From the NCBI RefSeq assembly GCF_037975245.1, contig NC_092571.1:9090501-9154500 (forward strand): a stretch of DNA of 64,000 nucleotides, written 5' to 3'. Positions 28,962 through 43,353 of this stretch are shown piece after piece. Numbering within the stretch: the stretch's first letter is position 1; every line of letters starts with the position of its first letter. Under the pieces are notes generated by a model. It saw only the letters and a program-made list of their open reading frames with translations. It ran no database searches and was not told where the DNA came from. A program made the translations under genes and the position numbers. Source of the DNA: Apostichopus japonicus. Taxonomy: Eukaryota; Echinodermata; Holothuroidea; Aspidochirotida; Stichopodidae.

Positions 28962-29836
28962 TCGGTACCGCACATTCGATTGTTCGGTACCGCACATTCG
29001 ATTGTTCGGTACCGCACATTCGATTGATCGGTATCGAACATTCGATTGATCGGTACCGCACATTCGATTGATCGGTACCGAACATTCGATATCGGTACCG
29101 CACATTCGATTGATCGGTACCGCACATTCGATTGATCGGTATCGCACATTCGATTAATCGGTACCGCACATATGATTGATCGGTACCGCACATTCGATTG
29201 ATCGGTACCGCACATTCGATTGATCGGTACCGCACATTCGATTGATCGGTACCGAACATTCGATTGATCGGTAACGCACATTCGATTGATCGGTACCGCA
29301 CATTCGATTGATCGGTACCGCACATTCGATTGATCGGTAACGCACATTCGATTGATCGGTACCGCACATTCGATTGATCGGTACCGCACATTCGATTGAT
29401 CGGTACCGCACATTCGATTGATCGGTACCGCACATTCGATTGATCGGTACCGCACATTCGATTGATCGGTACCGCTCATTCGATTGATCGGTACCGCACA
29501 TTCGATTGATCGGTACCGCAAATTCGATTGTTCGGTATCGCACATTCGATTGATCGGTACCGAACATTCGATTGATCGGTACCGCACATTCGATTGATCG
29601 GTAACGCACATTCGATTGATCGGTACCGAACATTCGATAGATCGGTACCGCACATTGGATTGATCGGTATCGCACATTCGATTGATCGGTACCGCACATA
29701 TGATTGATCGGTACCGCAAACTCGATTGATCGGTACAACACATTCGATTGATCGGTACCGCACATTCGATTGATCGGTAATGCACATTCGATTGATCGGT
29801 ACCGCACATTCGATTGATCGGTAACGCACATTCGAT

Positions 29837-29852
29837 TGATCGGTACCGATCA
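29837..29852. repeat. 16-bp perfect palindrome 2
   Basis: Same 16-mer, directly after a GGTAACGCAC unit, as at most other copies. Confidence 0.9.
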
Positions 29853-30457
29853 TTCGATTGATCGGTACCGAACATTCGATTGATCGGTACCGCACATTCG
29901 ATTGATCGGTACCGAACATTCGATTGATCGGTACCGCACATTCGATTGATCAATACCGCACATTCGATTGATCGGTAACGAACATTCGATTGATCGGTAC
30001 CGCACATTCGATTGATCGGTAACGAACATTCGATTGATCGGTACCGCACATTCGATTGATCGGTACCGAACATTCGATTGATCAATACCGCACATTCGAT
30101 TGATCGGTACCGCATATTCGATTCATCGGTACCGCACATTCGATTGATCGGTACCGCACATTCGATTGATCGGTACCGCACATTCGATTGATCGGTACCG
30201 CACATTCGATTGATCGGTACCGCACATTCGATTGATCGGTATCGAACATTCGATTGTTCGGTACCGCACATTCGATTGATCGTTACCGCACATTCGATTG
30301 ATCGGTACCGCACATTCGATTGATCGGTTCCGAACATTCGATTGATCAATACCGCACATTCGATTGATCGGTACCGCACATTCGATTGATCGGTACCGAA
30401 CATTCGATTGATCGGTACCGCACATTCGATTGATCGGTACCGCACATTCGATTGATC

Positions 30458-30503
30458 GGTACGATACCGCACATTCGATTGTTCGGTATCGCACATCAGT
30501 TGA
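30458..30503. repeat. J motif, decayed form
   Basis: Reads GGTACGATACC and CACATCAGTTG, two point changes from the GCAC-type J motif. Length effect is unchanged (+5, -1). Confidence 0.8.
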
Positions 30504-31071
30504 TCGGTACCTCACATTCGATTGTTCGGTACCGCACATTCGATTGTTCGGTACCGCACATTCGATTGATCGGTATCGAACATTCGATTGATCGGTACCG
30601 CACATTCGATTGATCGGTACCGCACATTCGATATCGGTACCGCACATTCGATTGATCGGTACCGCACATTCGATTGATCGGTATCGCACATTCGATTAAT
30701 CGGTACCGCACATATGATTGATCGGTACCGCACATTCGATTGATCGGTACCGCACATTCGATTGATCGGTACCGCACATTCGATTGTTCGGTACCGCACA
30801 TTCGATTGTTCGGTAACACACATTCGATTGATCGGTATCGAACATTCGACTGATCGGTAACGCACATTCGATTGATCGGTACCGCACATTCGATATATCG
30901 GTACCGAACGATTGATCGGTACCGCACATTCGATTGATCGGTACCGAACATTCGATTGATCGGTAACGCACATTCGATTGATCGGTACCGAACATTCGAT
31001 TGATCGGTACCGCACATTAGATTGATGTGTACCGCATATATGATTGATCGGTACCGCACATTCGATTGATC

Positions 31072-31153
31072 GTTACGGTACCGAACATTCGATTGATCGG
31101 TACCGCACATTCGATTGATCGGTACCGCACATTCGATTGATCGGTACGGTACC
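31072..31153. repeat. 71-bp GGTAC-duplication doublet 1
   Basis: GTTACGGTACC and GGTACGGTACC start 71 bp apart (three units plus 5 bp). It is preceded by GATGTGTACCGCATATATG and followed by CGATAGATCGG near 31363 and the 16-bp palindrome 555 bp after its start. Confidence 0.85.
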
Positions 31154-31626
31154 GAACATTCGATTGTTCGGTACCGCACATTCGATTGATCGGTACCGCA
31201 CATTCGATTGATCGGTACCGCACATTCGATTGTTCGGTACCGCACATTCGATTGTTCGGTACCGCACATTCGATTGATCGGTATCGAACATTCGATTGAT
31301 CGGTACCGCACATGCGATTGATCGGTACCGCACATTCGATTGATCGGTACCGAACATTCGATAGATCGGTACCGCACATTGGATTGATCGGTATCGCACA
31401 TTCGATTGATCGGTACAACACATTCGATTGATCGGTACCGCACATTCGATTGATCGGTACCGAACATTCGATTGATCGGTAACGCACATTCGATTGATCG
31501 GTACCGCACATTCGATTGATCGGTACCGAACATTCGATTGATCGGTAACGCACATTCGATTGATCGGTACCGAACATTCGATTGATCGGTACCGAACATT
31601 CGATTGATCGGTAACGCACATTCGAT

Positions 31627-31642
31627 TGATCGGTACCGATCA
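31627..31642. repeat. 16-bp perfect palindrome 3
   Basis: Same 16-mer, 555 bp after doublet 1. Confidence 0.9.
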
Positions 31643-32485
31643 TTCGATTGATCGGTACCGAACATTCGATTGATCGGTACCGCACATTCGATTGATCGGT
31701 ACCGCACATTCGATTGATCGGTACCGCACATTCGATTGATCAATACCGCACATTCGATTGATCGGTAACGAACATTCGATTGATCGGTACCGCACATTCG
31801 ATTGATCGGTAACATTCGATTGATCGGTAACGAACATTCGATTGATCGGTACCGAACATTCGATTGATCAATACCGCACATTCGATTGATCGGTACCGCA
31901 TATTCGATTCATCGGTACCGCACATTCGATTGATCGGTACCGCACATTCGATTGATCGGTACCGCACATTCGATTGATCGGTACCGCACATTCGATTGAT
32001 CGGTACCGCACATTCGATTGATCGGTATCGAACATTCGATTGTTCGGTACCGCACATTCGATTGATCGTTACCGCACATTCGATTGATCGGTACCGCACA
32101 TTCGATTGATCGGTTCCGAACATTCGATTGATCAATACCGCACATTCGATTGATCGGTACCGCACATTCGATTGATCGGTACCGAACATTCGATTGATCG
32201 GTACCGCACATTCGATTGATCGGTACCGCACATTCGATTAATCGGTACCGAACATTCGATTGATCGGTACCGCACATTCGATTGATCGGTACCGCACATT
32301 CGATTGATCGGTACCGCACATTCGATTGATCGGTACCGAACATTCGATTGATCGGTACCGCACATTCGATTGATCGGTAACGCACATTCGATTGATCGGT
32401 ACTGCACATTCGATTGATCGGTACCGAACATTCGATTGATGTGTACCGCATATATGATTGATCGGTACCGCACATTCGATTGATC

Positions 32486-32567
32486 GTTACTGTACCGAAC
32501 ATTCGATTGATCGGTACCGCACATTCGATTGATCGGTACCGCACATTCGATTGATCGGTACGGTACC
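32486..32567. repeat. 71-bp doublet 2
   Basis: The first member reads GTTACTGTACC (one change). The palindrome follows 599 bp after the start. Confidence 0.83.
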
Positions 32568-33084
32568 GAACATTCGATTGTTCGGTACCGCACATTCGAT
32601 TGATCGGTACCGCACATTCGATTGATCGGTACCGCACATTCGATTGTTCGGTACCGCACATTCGATTGTTCGGTACCGCACATTCGATTGATCGGTATCG
32701 AACATTCGATTGATCGGTACCGCACATGCGATTGATCGGTACCGCACATTCGATTGATCGGTACCGAACATTCGATAGATCGGTACCGCACATTGGATTG
32801 ATCGGTATCGCACATTCGATTGATCGGTACCGCACATATGATTGATCGGTACCGCACATTCGATTGATCGGTAAAACACATTCGATTGATCGGTACCGCA
32901 CTTTCGATTGATCGGTACCGAACATTCGATTGATCGGTAACGCACATTCGATTGATCGGTACCGCACATTCGATTGATCGGTACCGAACATTCGATTGAT
33001 CGGTAACGCACATTCGATTGATCGGTACCGAACATTCGATTGATCGGTACCGAACATTCGATTGATCGGTAACGCACATTCGAT

Positions 33085-33100
33085 TGATCGGTACCGATCA
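33085..33100. repeat. 16-bp perfect palindrome 4
   Basis: Same 16-mer, 599 bp after doublet 2. Confidence 0.9.
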
Positions 33101-34850
33101 TTCGATTGATCGGTACCGAACATTCGATTGATCGGTACCGCACATTCGATTCATCGGTACCGAACATTCGATTGATCGGTACCGCACATTCGATTGATCA
33201 ATACCGCACATTCGATTGATCGGTAACGAACATTCGATTGATCGGTACCGCACATTCGATTGATCGGTAACGAACATTCGATTGATCGGTACCGCACATT
33301 CGATTGATCGGTACCGAACATTCGATTGATCAATACCGCACATTCGATTGATCGGTACCGCACATTCGATTGATCGGTATCGAACATTCGATTGTTCGGT
33401 ACCGCACATTCGATTGATCGTTACCGCACATTCGATTGATCGGTGCCGCACATTCGATTGATCGGTTCCGAACATTCGATTGATCAATACCGCACATTCG
33501 ATTGATCGGTACCGCACATTCGATTGATCGGTACCGAACATTCGATTGATCGGTACCGCACATTCGATTGATCGGTACCGCACATTCGATTGATCGGTAC
33601 GGTACCGCACATTCGATTGTTCGGTACCGCACATTCGATTGTTCGGTACCGCACATTCGATTGATCGGTATCGAACATTCGATTGATCGGTACCGCACAT
33701 TCGATTGATCGGTCTCGCACATTCGATTGATCGGTACCGCACATTCGATTGATCGGTACCGCACATTCGATTGATCGGTATCGCACATTCGATTAATCGG
33801 TACCGCACATATGATTGATCGGTACCGCACATTCGATTGTTCGGTACCGCACATTCGATTGTTCGGTACCGCACATTCGATTGATCGGTATCGAACATTC
33901 GATTGATCGGTACCGTACATTCGATTGATCGGTATCGCACATTCGATATCGGTACCGCACATTCGATTGATCGGTACCGCACATTCGATTGATCGGTATC
34001 GCACATTCGATTAATCGGTACCGCACATATGATTGATCGGTACCGCACATTCGATTGATCGGTACCGCACATTCGATTGATCGGTACCGCACATTCGATT
34101 GATCGGTACCGAACATTCGATTGATCGGTAACGCACATTCGATTGATCGGTACCGCACATTCGATTGATCGGTACCGAACATTCGATTGATCGGTAACGC
34201 ACATTCGATTGATCGGTACCGCACATTCGATTGATCGGTACCGCACATTCGATTGATCGGTACCGCACATTCGATTGATCGGTACCGCACATTCGATTGA
34301 TCGGTACCGCACATTCGATTGATCGGTACCGCTCATTCGATTGATCGGTACCGCACATTCGATTGATCGGTACCGCACATTCGATTGTTCGGTATCGCAC
34401 ATTAGTTGATCGGTACCGCACATTCGATTGATCGGTATCGCACATTCGATTGTTCGGTATCGCACATTAGTTGATCGGTACCGCACATTCGATTGATCGG
34501 TATCGCACATTCGATTAATCGGTACCGCACATTCGATTGATCGGTACCGCACATTCGATTGATCGGTACCGCACATTCGATTGATCGGTACCGAACATTC
34601 GATTGATCGGTACCGCACATTCGATTGATCGGTAACGCACATTCGATTGATCGGTACTGCACATTCGATTGATCGGTACCGAACATTCGATTGATCGGTA
34701 ACGCACATTCGATTGATCGGAACCGAACATTCGATTGATCGGTACCGCACATTAGATTGATGTGAATCGCATATATGATTTATCGGTACCGCACATTCGA
34801 TTGATCGGTACCGGACATTCGATTTATCGGTACCGCACATTCGATTGATC

Positions 34851-34896
34851 GGTACGGTACCGAACATTCGATTGTTCGGTATCGCACATTAGTTGA
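34851..34896. repeat. J motif in Domain III
   Basis: Full GAAC-type J motif, 105 bp after a GATGTGAATCGCATATATG unit. Similar arrangements follow at 40604 and 51890. Confidence 0.88.
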
Positions 34897-35849
34897 TCGG
34901 TACCGAACATTCGATTGTTCGGTACCGCACATTCGATTGATCGGTACCGCACATTCGATTGATCGGTACCGCACATTCGGTTGATCAATACCGCACATTC
35001 GATTGATCGGTACCGCACATTCGATTGATCGGTACCGCACATTCGATTGTTCGGTACCGCACATTCGATTGTTCGGTACCGCACATTCGATTGATCGGTA
35101 TCGAACATTCGATTGATCGGTACGGTACCGAACATTCGATTGATCGGTATCGCACATTCGATTAATCGGTACCGCACATATGATTGATCGGTACCGCACA
35201 TTCGATTGATCGGTACCGCACATTCGATTGATCGGTACCGCACATTCGATTGATCGGTACCGAACATTCGATTGATCGGTAACGCACATTCGATTGATCG
35301 GTACCGCACATTCGATTGATCGGTACGGTACCGAACATTCGATTGTTCGGTACCGCACATTCGATTGATCGGTACCGCACATTCGATTGATCGGTACCGC
35401 ACATTCGATTGTTCGGTACCGCACATTCGATTGTTCGGTACCGCACATTCGATTGATCGGTATCGAACATTCGATTGATCGGTACCGCACATGCGATTGA
35501 TCGGTACCGCACATTCGATTGATCGGTACCGAACATTCGATAGATCGGTACCGCACATTGGATTGATCGGTATCGCACATTCGATTGATCGGTACCGCAC
35601 ATATGATTGATCGGTACCGCACATTCGATTGATCGGTAAAACACATTCGATTGATCGGTACCGCACATTCGATTGATCGGTACCGAACATTCGATTGATC
35701 GGTAACGCACATTCGATTGATCGGTACCGCACATTCGATTGATCGGTACCGAACATTCGATTGATCGGTAACGCACATTCGATTGATCGGTACCGAACAT
35801 TCGATTGATCGGTACCGAACATTCGATTGATCGGTAACGCACATTCGAT

Positions 35850-35865
35850 TGATCGGTACCGATCA
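35850..35865. repeat. 16-bp perfect palindrome 5
   Basis: Same 16-mer. The block upstream has a single GGTAC duplication at 35322 and another at 35119 but not the 71-bp doublet. Confidence 0.9.
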
Positions 35866-37832
35866 TTCGATTGATCGGTACCGAACATTCGATTGATCGG
35901 TACCGCACATTCGATTGATCGGTACCGAACATTCGATTGATCGGTACCGCACATTCGATTGATCAATACCGCACATTCGATTGATCGGTAACGAACATTC
36001 GATTGATCGGTACCGCACATTCGATTGATCGGTAACGAACATTCGATTGATCGGTACCGCACATTCGATTGATCGGTACCGAACATTCGATTGATCAATA
36101 CCGCACATTCGATTGATCGGTACCGCACATTCGATTGATCGGTATCGAACATTCGATTGTTCGGAACCGCACATTCGATTGATCGTTACCGCACATTCGA
36201 TTGATCGGTACCGCACATTCGATTGATCGGTTCCGAACATTCGATTGATCAATACCGCACATTCGATTGATCGGTACCGCACATTCGATTGATCGGTACC
36301 GAACATTCGATTGATCGGTACCGCACATTCGATTGATCGGTACCGCACATTCGATTGATCGGTACGGTACCGCACATTCGATTGTTCGGTACCGCACATT
36401 CGATTGATCGGTATCGAACATTCGATTGATCGGTACCCACATTCGATTGATCGGTATCGCACATTCGATATCGGTACCGCACATTCGATTGATCGGTACC
36501 GCACATTCGATTGATCGGTATCGCACATTCGATTAATCGGTACCGCACATATGATTGATCGGTACCGCACATTCGATTGTTCGGTACCGCACATTCGATT
36601 GTTCGGTACCTCACATTCGATTGATCGGTATCGAACATTCGATTGATCGGTACCGCACATTCGATTGATCGGTATCGCACATTCGATATCGGTACCGCAC
36701 ATTCGATTGATCGGTACCGCACATTCGATTGATCGGTACCGCACATTCGATTGATCGGTACCGCACATTCGATTGATTGGTACCGCACATTCGATTGATC
36801 GGTACCGCACATTCGATTGTTCGGTACCGCACATTCGATTGATCGGTACCGCACATTCGATTGATCGGTACCGCTCATTCGATTGATCGGTACCGCACAT
36901 TCGATTGATCGGTACCGCACATTCGATTGTTCGGTATCGCACATTAGTTGATCGGTACCGCACATTCGATTGATCGGTATCGCACATTCGATTAATCGGT
37001 ACCGCACATTCGATTGATCGGTACCGCACATTCGATTGATCGGTACCGAACATTCGATTGATCGGTACCGAACATTCGATTGATCGGTACCGCACATTCG
37101 ATTGATCGGTAACGCACATTCGATTGATCGGTACTGCACATTCGATTGATCGGTACCGAACATTCGATTGATCGGTAACGCACATTCGATTGATCGGTAC
37201 CGCACATTCGATTGATCGGTACCGAACATTCGATTGATCGGTAACACACATTCGATTGGTCGGTACCGCACATTCGATTGATCGGTACCGCACATTCGAT
37301 TGATCGGTACCGCACATTCGATTGATCGGTACCGCACATTCGATTGATCGGTACCGCACATTCGATTGATCGGTACCGCTCATTCGATTGATCGGTACCG
37401 CACATTCGATTGATCGGTACCGCACATTCGATTGTTCGGTATCGCACATTAGTTGATCGGTACCGCACATTCGATTGATCGGTATCGCACATTCGATTAA
37501 TCGGTACCGCACATTCGATTGATCGGTACCGCACATTCGATTGATCGGTACCGCACATTCGGTTGATCAATACCGCACATTCGATTGATCGGTATCGCAC
37601 ATTCGATTAATCGGTACCGCACATATGATTGATCGGTACCGCACATTCGATTGATCGGTACCGCACATTCGATTGATCGGTACCGAACATTCGATTGATC
37701 GGTACCGCACATTCGATTGATCGGTAACGCACATTCGATTGATCGGTACTGCACATTCGATTGATCGGTACCGAACATTCGATTGATGTGTACCGCATAT
37801 ATGATTGATCGGTACCGCATATTCGATTGATC

Positions 37833-37914
37833 GTTACGGTACCGAACATTCGATTGATCGGTACCGCACATTCGATTGATCGGTACCGCACATTCGATTG
37901 ATCGGTACGGTACC
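37833..37914. repeat. 71-bp doublet 3
   Basis: GTTACGG then GGTACGG 71 bp on. No palindrome follows before the next doublet 604 bp later. Confidence 0.85.
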
Positions 37915-38436
37915 GAACATTCGATTGTTCGGTACCGCACATTCGATTGATCGGTACCGCACATTCGATTGTTCGGTACCGCACATTCGATTGTTCGGTA
38001 CCGCACATTCGATTGATCGGTATCGAACATTCGATTGATCGGTACCGCACATGCGATTGATCGGTACCGCACATTCGATTGATCGGTACCGAACATTCGA
38101 TAGATCGGTACCGCACATTCGATTGATCGGTACCGCACATTCGATTGATCGGTACCGCACATTCGGTTGATCAATACCGCACATTCGATTGATCGGTATC
38201 GCACATTCGATTAATCGGTACCGCACATATGATTGATCGGTACCGCACATTCGATTGATCGGTACCGCACATTCGATTGATCGGTACCGAACATTCGATT
38301 GATCGGTACCGCACATTCGATTGATCGGTAATGCACATTCGATTGATCGGTACTGCACATTCGATTGATCGGTACCGAACATTCGATTGATGTGTACCGA
38401 ATATATGATTGATCGGTACCGCACATTCGATTGATC

Positions 38437-38518
38437 GTTACGGTACCGAACATTCGATTGATCGGTACCGCACATTCGATTGATCGGTACCGCACATTCG
38501 ATTGATCGGTACGGTACC
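38437..38518. repeat. 71-bp doublet 4
   Basis: Preceded by GATGTGTACCGAATATATG. The palindrome follows 577 bp after the start. Confidence 0.85.
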
Positions 38519-39013
38519 GAACATTCGATTGTTCGGTACCGCACATTCGATTGATCGGTACCGCACATTCGATTGTTCGGTACCGCACATTCGATTGTTC
38601 GGTACCGCACATTCGATTGATCGGTATCGAACATTCGATTGATCGGTACCGCACATGCGATTGATCGGTACCGCACATTCGATTGATCGGTACCGAACAT
38701 TCGATAGATCGGTACCGCACATTGGATTGATCGGTATCGCACATTCGATTGATCGGTACCGCACATATGATTGATCGGTACCGCACATTCGATTGATCGG
38801 TAAAACACATTCGATTGATCGGTACCGCACATTCGATTGATCGGTACCGAACATTCGATTGATCGGTAACGCACATTCGATTGATCGGTACCGCACATTC
38901 GATTGATCGGTACCGAACATTCGATTGATCGGTAACGCACATTCGATTGATCGGTACCGAACATTCGATTGATCGGTAACGAACATTCGATTGATCGGTA
39001 ACGCACATTCGAT

Positions 39014-39029
39014 TGATCGGTACCGATCA
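39014..39029. repeat. 16-bp perfect palindrome 6
   Basis: Same 16-mer, 577 bp after doublet 4. Confidence 0.9.
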
Positions 39030-40603
39030 TTCGATTGATCGGTACCGAACATTCGATTGATCGGTACCGCACATTCGATTGATCGGTACCGAACATTCGA
39101 TTGATCGTTACCGCACATTCGATTGATCAATACCGCACATTCGATTGATCGGTAACGAACATTCGATTGATCGGTACCGCACATTCGATTGATCGGTAAC
39201 GAACATTCGATTGATCGGTACCGCACATTCGATTGATCGGTACCGAACATTCGATTGATCAATACCGCACATTCGATTGATCGGTACCGCACATTCGATT
39301 GATCGGTATCGAACATTCGATTGTTCGGTACCGCACATTCGATTGATCGTTACCGCACATTCGATTGATCGGTACCGCACATTCGATTGATCGGTTCCGA
39401 ACATTCGATTGATCAATACCGCACATTCGATTGATCGGTACCGCACATTCGATTGATCGGTACCGAACATTCGATTGATCGGTACCGCACATTCGATTGA
39501 TCGGTACCGCACATTCGATTCATCGGTACGGTACCGCACATTCGATTGTTCGGTACCGCACATTCGATTGTTCGGTACCGCACATTCGATTGATCGGTAT
39601 CGAACATTCGATTGATCGGTACCCACATTCGATTGATCGGTATCGCACATTCGATATCGGTACCGCACATTCGATTGATCGGTACCGCACATTCGATTGA
39701 TCGGTATCGCACATTCGATTAATCGGTACCGCACATATGATTGATCGGTACCGCACATTCGATTGTTCGGTACCGCACATTCGATTGTTCGGTACCTCAC
39801 ATTCGATTGATCGGTATCGAACATTCGATTGATCGGTACCGCACATTCGATTGATCGGTATCGCACATTCGATTAATCGGTACCGCACATATGATTGATC
39901 GGTACCGCACATTCGATTGATCGGTACCGCACATTCGATTGATCGGTACCGCACATTCGATTGATCGGTACCGAACATTCGATTGATCGGTAACGCACAT
40001 TCGATTGATCGGTACCGCACATTCGATTGATCGGTACCGAACATTCGATTGATCGGTAACGCACATTCGATTGATCGGTACCGCACATTCGATTGATTGG
40101 TACCGCACATTCGATTGATCGGTACCGCACATTCGATTGATCGGTACCGCACATTCGATTGATCGGTACCGCACATTCGATTGATCGGTACCGCACATTC
40201 GATTGTTCGGTATCGCACATTAGTTGATCGGTACCGCACATTCGATTGATCGGTATCGCACATTCGATTAATCGGTACCGCACATTCGATTGATCGGTAC
40301 CGCACATTCGATTGATCGGTACCGCACATTCGATTGATCGGTACCGAACATTCGATTGATCGGTACCGCACATTCGATTGATCGGTAACGCACATTCGAT
40401 TGATCGGTACTGCACATTCGATTGATCGGTACCGAACATTCGATTGATCGGTAACGCACGTTCGATTGATCGGAACCGAACATTCGATTGATCGGTACCG
40501 CACATTAGATTGATGTGTACCGCATATATGATTTATCGGTACCGCACATTCGATTGATCGGTACCGGACATTCGATTTATCGGTACCGCACATTCGATTG
40601 ATC

Positions 40604-40649
40604 GGTACGGTACCGAACATTCGATTGTTCGGTATCGCACATTAGTTGA
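40604..40649. repeat. J motif before the 2.2-kb tandem
   Basis: Full J motif, aligned with 51890 at offset 11,286, which is exactly 513 units of 22 bp. Confidence 0.88.
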
Positions 40650-40871
40650 TCGGTACCGCACATTCGATTGTTCGGTACCGCACATTCGATTGATCGGTAC
40701 CGCACATTCGATTGATCGGTACCGCACATTCGGTTGATCAATACCGCACATTCGATTGATCGGTACCGCACATTCGATTGATCGGTACCGCACATTCGAT
40801 TGTTCGGTACCGCACATTCGATTGTTCGGTACCGCACATTCGATTGATCGGTATCGAACATTCGATTGATC

Positions 40872-41154
40872 GGTACGGTACCGAACATTCGATTGTTCGG
40901 TATCGCACATTAGTTGATCGGTACCGCACATTCGATTGTTCGGTACCGCACATTCGATTGATCGGTACCGCACATTCGATTGATCGGTAGCGCACATTCG
41001 GTTGATCGGTACCGTACATTCGATTGTTCGGTACCGCACATTCGATTGTTCGGTACCGCACATTCGATTGATCGGTATCGAACATTCGATTGATCGGTAC
41101 CGCACATTCGATTGATCGGTACCGCACATTCGATATATCGGTACCGAACGATTG
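40872..41154. repeat. 274-bp cassette 1
   Basis: Runs from a GGTAC duplication (with J) to GAACGATTG, which lacks 4 bp and follows GATATATCGG. The three indels (+5, -1, -4) sum to zero, so the cassette leaves the 22-bp phase unchanged. Inside are CATTCGGTTG and the GTTC-GTTC-TATCGAAC phrase. This copy has GGTAGCGCAC near 40988. Confidence 0.85.
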
Positions 41155-42059
41155 ATCGGTACCGCACATTCGATTGATCGGTACCGCACATTCGATTGAT
41201 CGGTACCGAACAATCGATTGATCGGTACCGCACATTCGATTGATCGGTACCGCACATTCGATTCATCGGTACCGCACATTCGATTGATCGGTACCGTACA
41301 TTCGATTGATCGGTACCGCACATTCGATTGTTCGGTACCGCACATTCGATTGTTCGGTACCGCACATTCGATTGATCGGTATCGAGCATTCGATTGATCG
41401 GTACCGCACATTCGATTGTTCGGTACCGCACATTCGATTAATCGGTACCGCACATTCGATTGATCGGTACCGAACATTCGATTGATCAATACCGCACATT
41501 CGATTGATCGGTACCGCACATTCGATTGATCGGTACCGCACATTCGATTGTTCGGTATCGCACATTCGATTGTTCGGTACCGCACATTCGATTGATCGGT
41601 ATCGAACATTCGATTGATCGGTATCGAACATTCGATTGATCGGTACCGCACATTCGATATATCGGTACCGAACATTCGATTGATCGGTACCGCACATTCG
41701 ATTGATCGGTATCGCACATTCGATTGATCGGTACCGAACATTCGATTGATCGGTACCGCACAATCGATTGATCGGTACCGAACATTCGATTGATCGGTAC
41801 CGAACATTCGATTGATCGGTACCGAACATTCGATTGATCAATACCGCACATTCGATTGATCGGTAACGAACATTCGATTGATCGGTTCCGCACATTCGAT
41901 TGATCGGTAACGAACATTCGATTGATCGGTACCGCACATTCGATTGATCGGTACCGAACATTCGATTGATCAATACCGCACATTCGATTGATCGGTACCG
42001 CACATTCGATTGATCGGTACCGAACATTCGATTGATCGGTACCGCACATTCGATTGATC

Positions 42060-42341
42060 GGTACGGTACCGCACATTCGATTGTTCGGTATCGCACATTA
42101 GTTGATCGGTACCGCACATTCGATTGTTCGGTACCGCACATTCGATTGATCGGTACCGCATATTCGATTGATCGGTACCGCACATTCGGTTGATCGGTAC
42201 CGCACATTCGATTGTTCGGTACCGCACATTCGATTGTTCGGTACCGCACATTCGATTGATCGGTATCGAACATTCGATTGATCGGTACCGCACATTCGAT
42301 TGATCGGTACCGCACATTCATATATCGGTACCGAACGATTG
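42060..42341. repeat. 273-bp cassette 2
   Basis: GCAC-type J start. One base shorter because CATTCATATATCGG replaces CATTCGATATATCGG. GCATATTCG near 42160. Confidence 0.85.
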
Positions 42342-43070
42342 ATCGGTACCGCACATTCGATTGATCGGTATCGCACATTCGATTAATCGGTACCGCACAT
42401 ATGATTGATCGGTTCCGCACATTCGATTGATCGGTACCGCACATTCGATTGATCGGTACCGAACATTCGATTGATCGGTACCGCACATTCGATTGATCGG
42501 TAACGCACATTCGATTGATCGGTAACGAACATTCGATTGATCGGTACCGAACATTCGATTGATCGGTAACGCACATTCGATTGATCGGTACCGAACATTC
42601 GATTGATCGGTACCGAACATTCGATTGATCGGTACCGCACATTCGATTGATCGGTACCGAACATTCGATTGATCGGTAACGCACATTCGATTGATCGGTA
42701 CCGCACATTCGATTGATCGGTAACGCACATTCGATTGATCGGTACCGAACATTCGATTGATCGGTACCGCACAATCGATTGATCTGTACAGCACATTCGA
42801 TTGATCGTTACCGCACATTCGATTGATCAATACCGCACATTCGATTCATCGGTACCGCACATTCGATTGATCGGTACCGAACATTCGATTGATCAATACC
42901 GCACATTCGATTGATCGGTACCGCACATTCGATTAAACGGTAACGCACATTCGATTGATCGGTACCGCACATTCGATTGATCGGTACCGCACATTCGATT
43001 GTTCGGTACCGCACATTCGATTGTTCGGTACCGCACATTCGATTGATCGGTATCGAACATTCGATTGATC

Positions 43071-43353
43071 GGTACGGTACCGAACATTCGATTGTTCGGT
43101 ATCGCACATTAGTTGATCGGTACCGCACATTCGATTGTTCGGTACCGCACATTCGATTGATCGGTACCGCACATTCGATTGATCGGTAGCGCACATTCGG
43201 TTGATCGGTACCGTACATTCGATTGTTCGGTACCGCACATTCGATTGTTCGGTACCGCACATTCGATTGATCGGTATCGAACATTCGATTGATCGGTACC
43301 GCACATTCGATTGATCGGTACCGCACATTCGATATATCGGTACCGAACGATTG
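43071..43353. repeat. 274-bp cassette 3
   Basis: Copy of cassette 1 at offset 2,199, sharing GGTAGCGCAC. Confidence 0.85.

Larger units (their letters stand above)
28916..40744. repeat. Domain III: blocks with paired GGTAC duplications and 16-bp palindromes
   Basis: Markers are GATGTGTACCGCATATATG (near 31024, 32439, 37795, 38388), GATCGTTACGG followed 71 bp later by GATCGGTACGG, CGATAGATCGG (near 29633, 31363, 32776, 35537, 38098, 38703), CGATATCGG (-2 bp; near 29088, 30631, 33947, 36467, 36683, 39653) and the palindrome TGATCGGTACCGATCA. GGTAAC units are more frequent than in Domain I. The phase tally closes over 28916-34851 (+17) and 34851-40604 (+33). Only satellite is present. Confidence 0.65.
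40200..41540. repeat. Block H5, copy 1
   Basis: Matches about 51,486-52,826 at offset 11,286, including J at 40604, the cassette at 40872 and a GAGCATTCG unit near 41393. It overlaps the first 2,199-bp copy. A further match near 40,097 needs one unit of shift. Confidence 0.7.
40745..42943. repeat. 2,199-bp tandem higher-order repeat, copy 1
   Basis: Directly followed by its partner at offset 2,199, which is 100 units minus 1 bp. The listed indels predict that remainder: two GGTAC duplications (+10), two ATTAG (-2), two GAACGATTG (-8), one CATTCATATAT (-1). I saw one difference between the copies, A at 42790 against C at 44989. Confidence 0.88.

Noticed and set aside
31801-31830. Possible insertion point of a foreign element, because one unit is 4 bp short (GGTAACATTCG)
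   Set aside because: The bases on both sides are ordinary units; it is a simple 4-bp deletion included in the phase tally.
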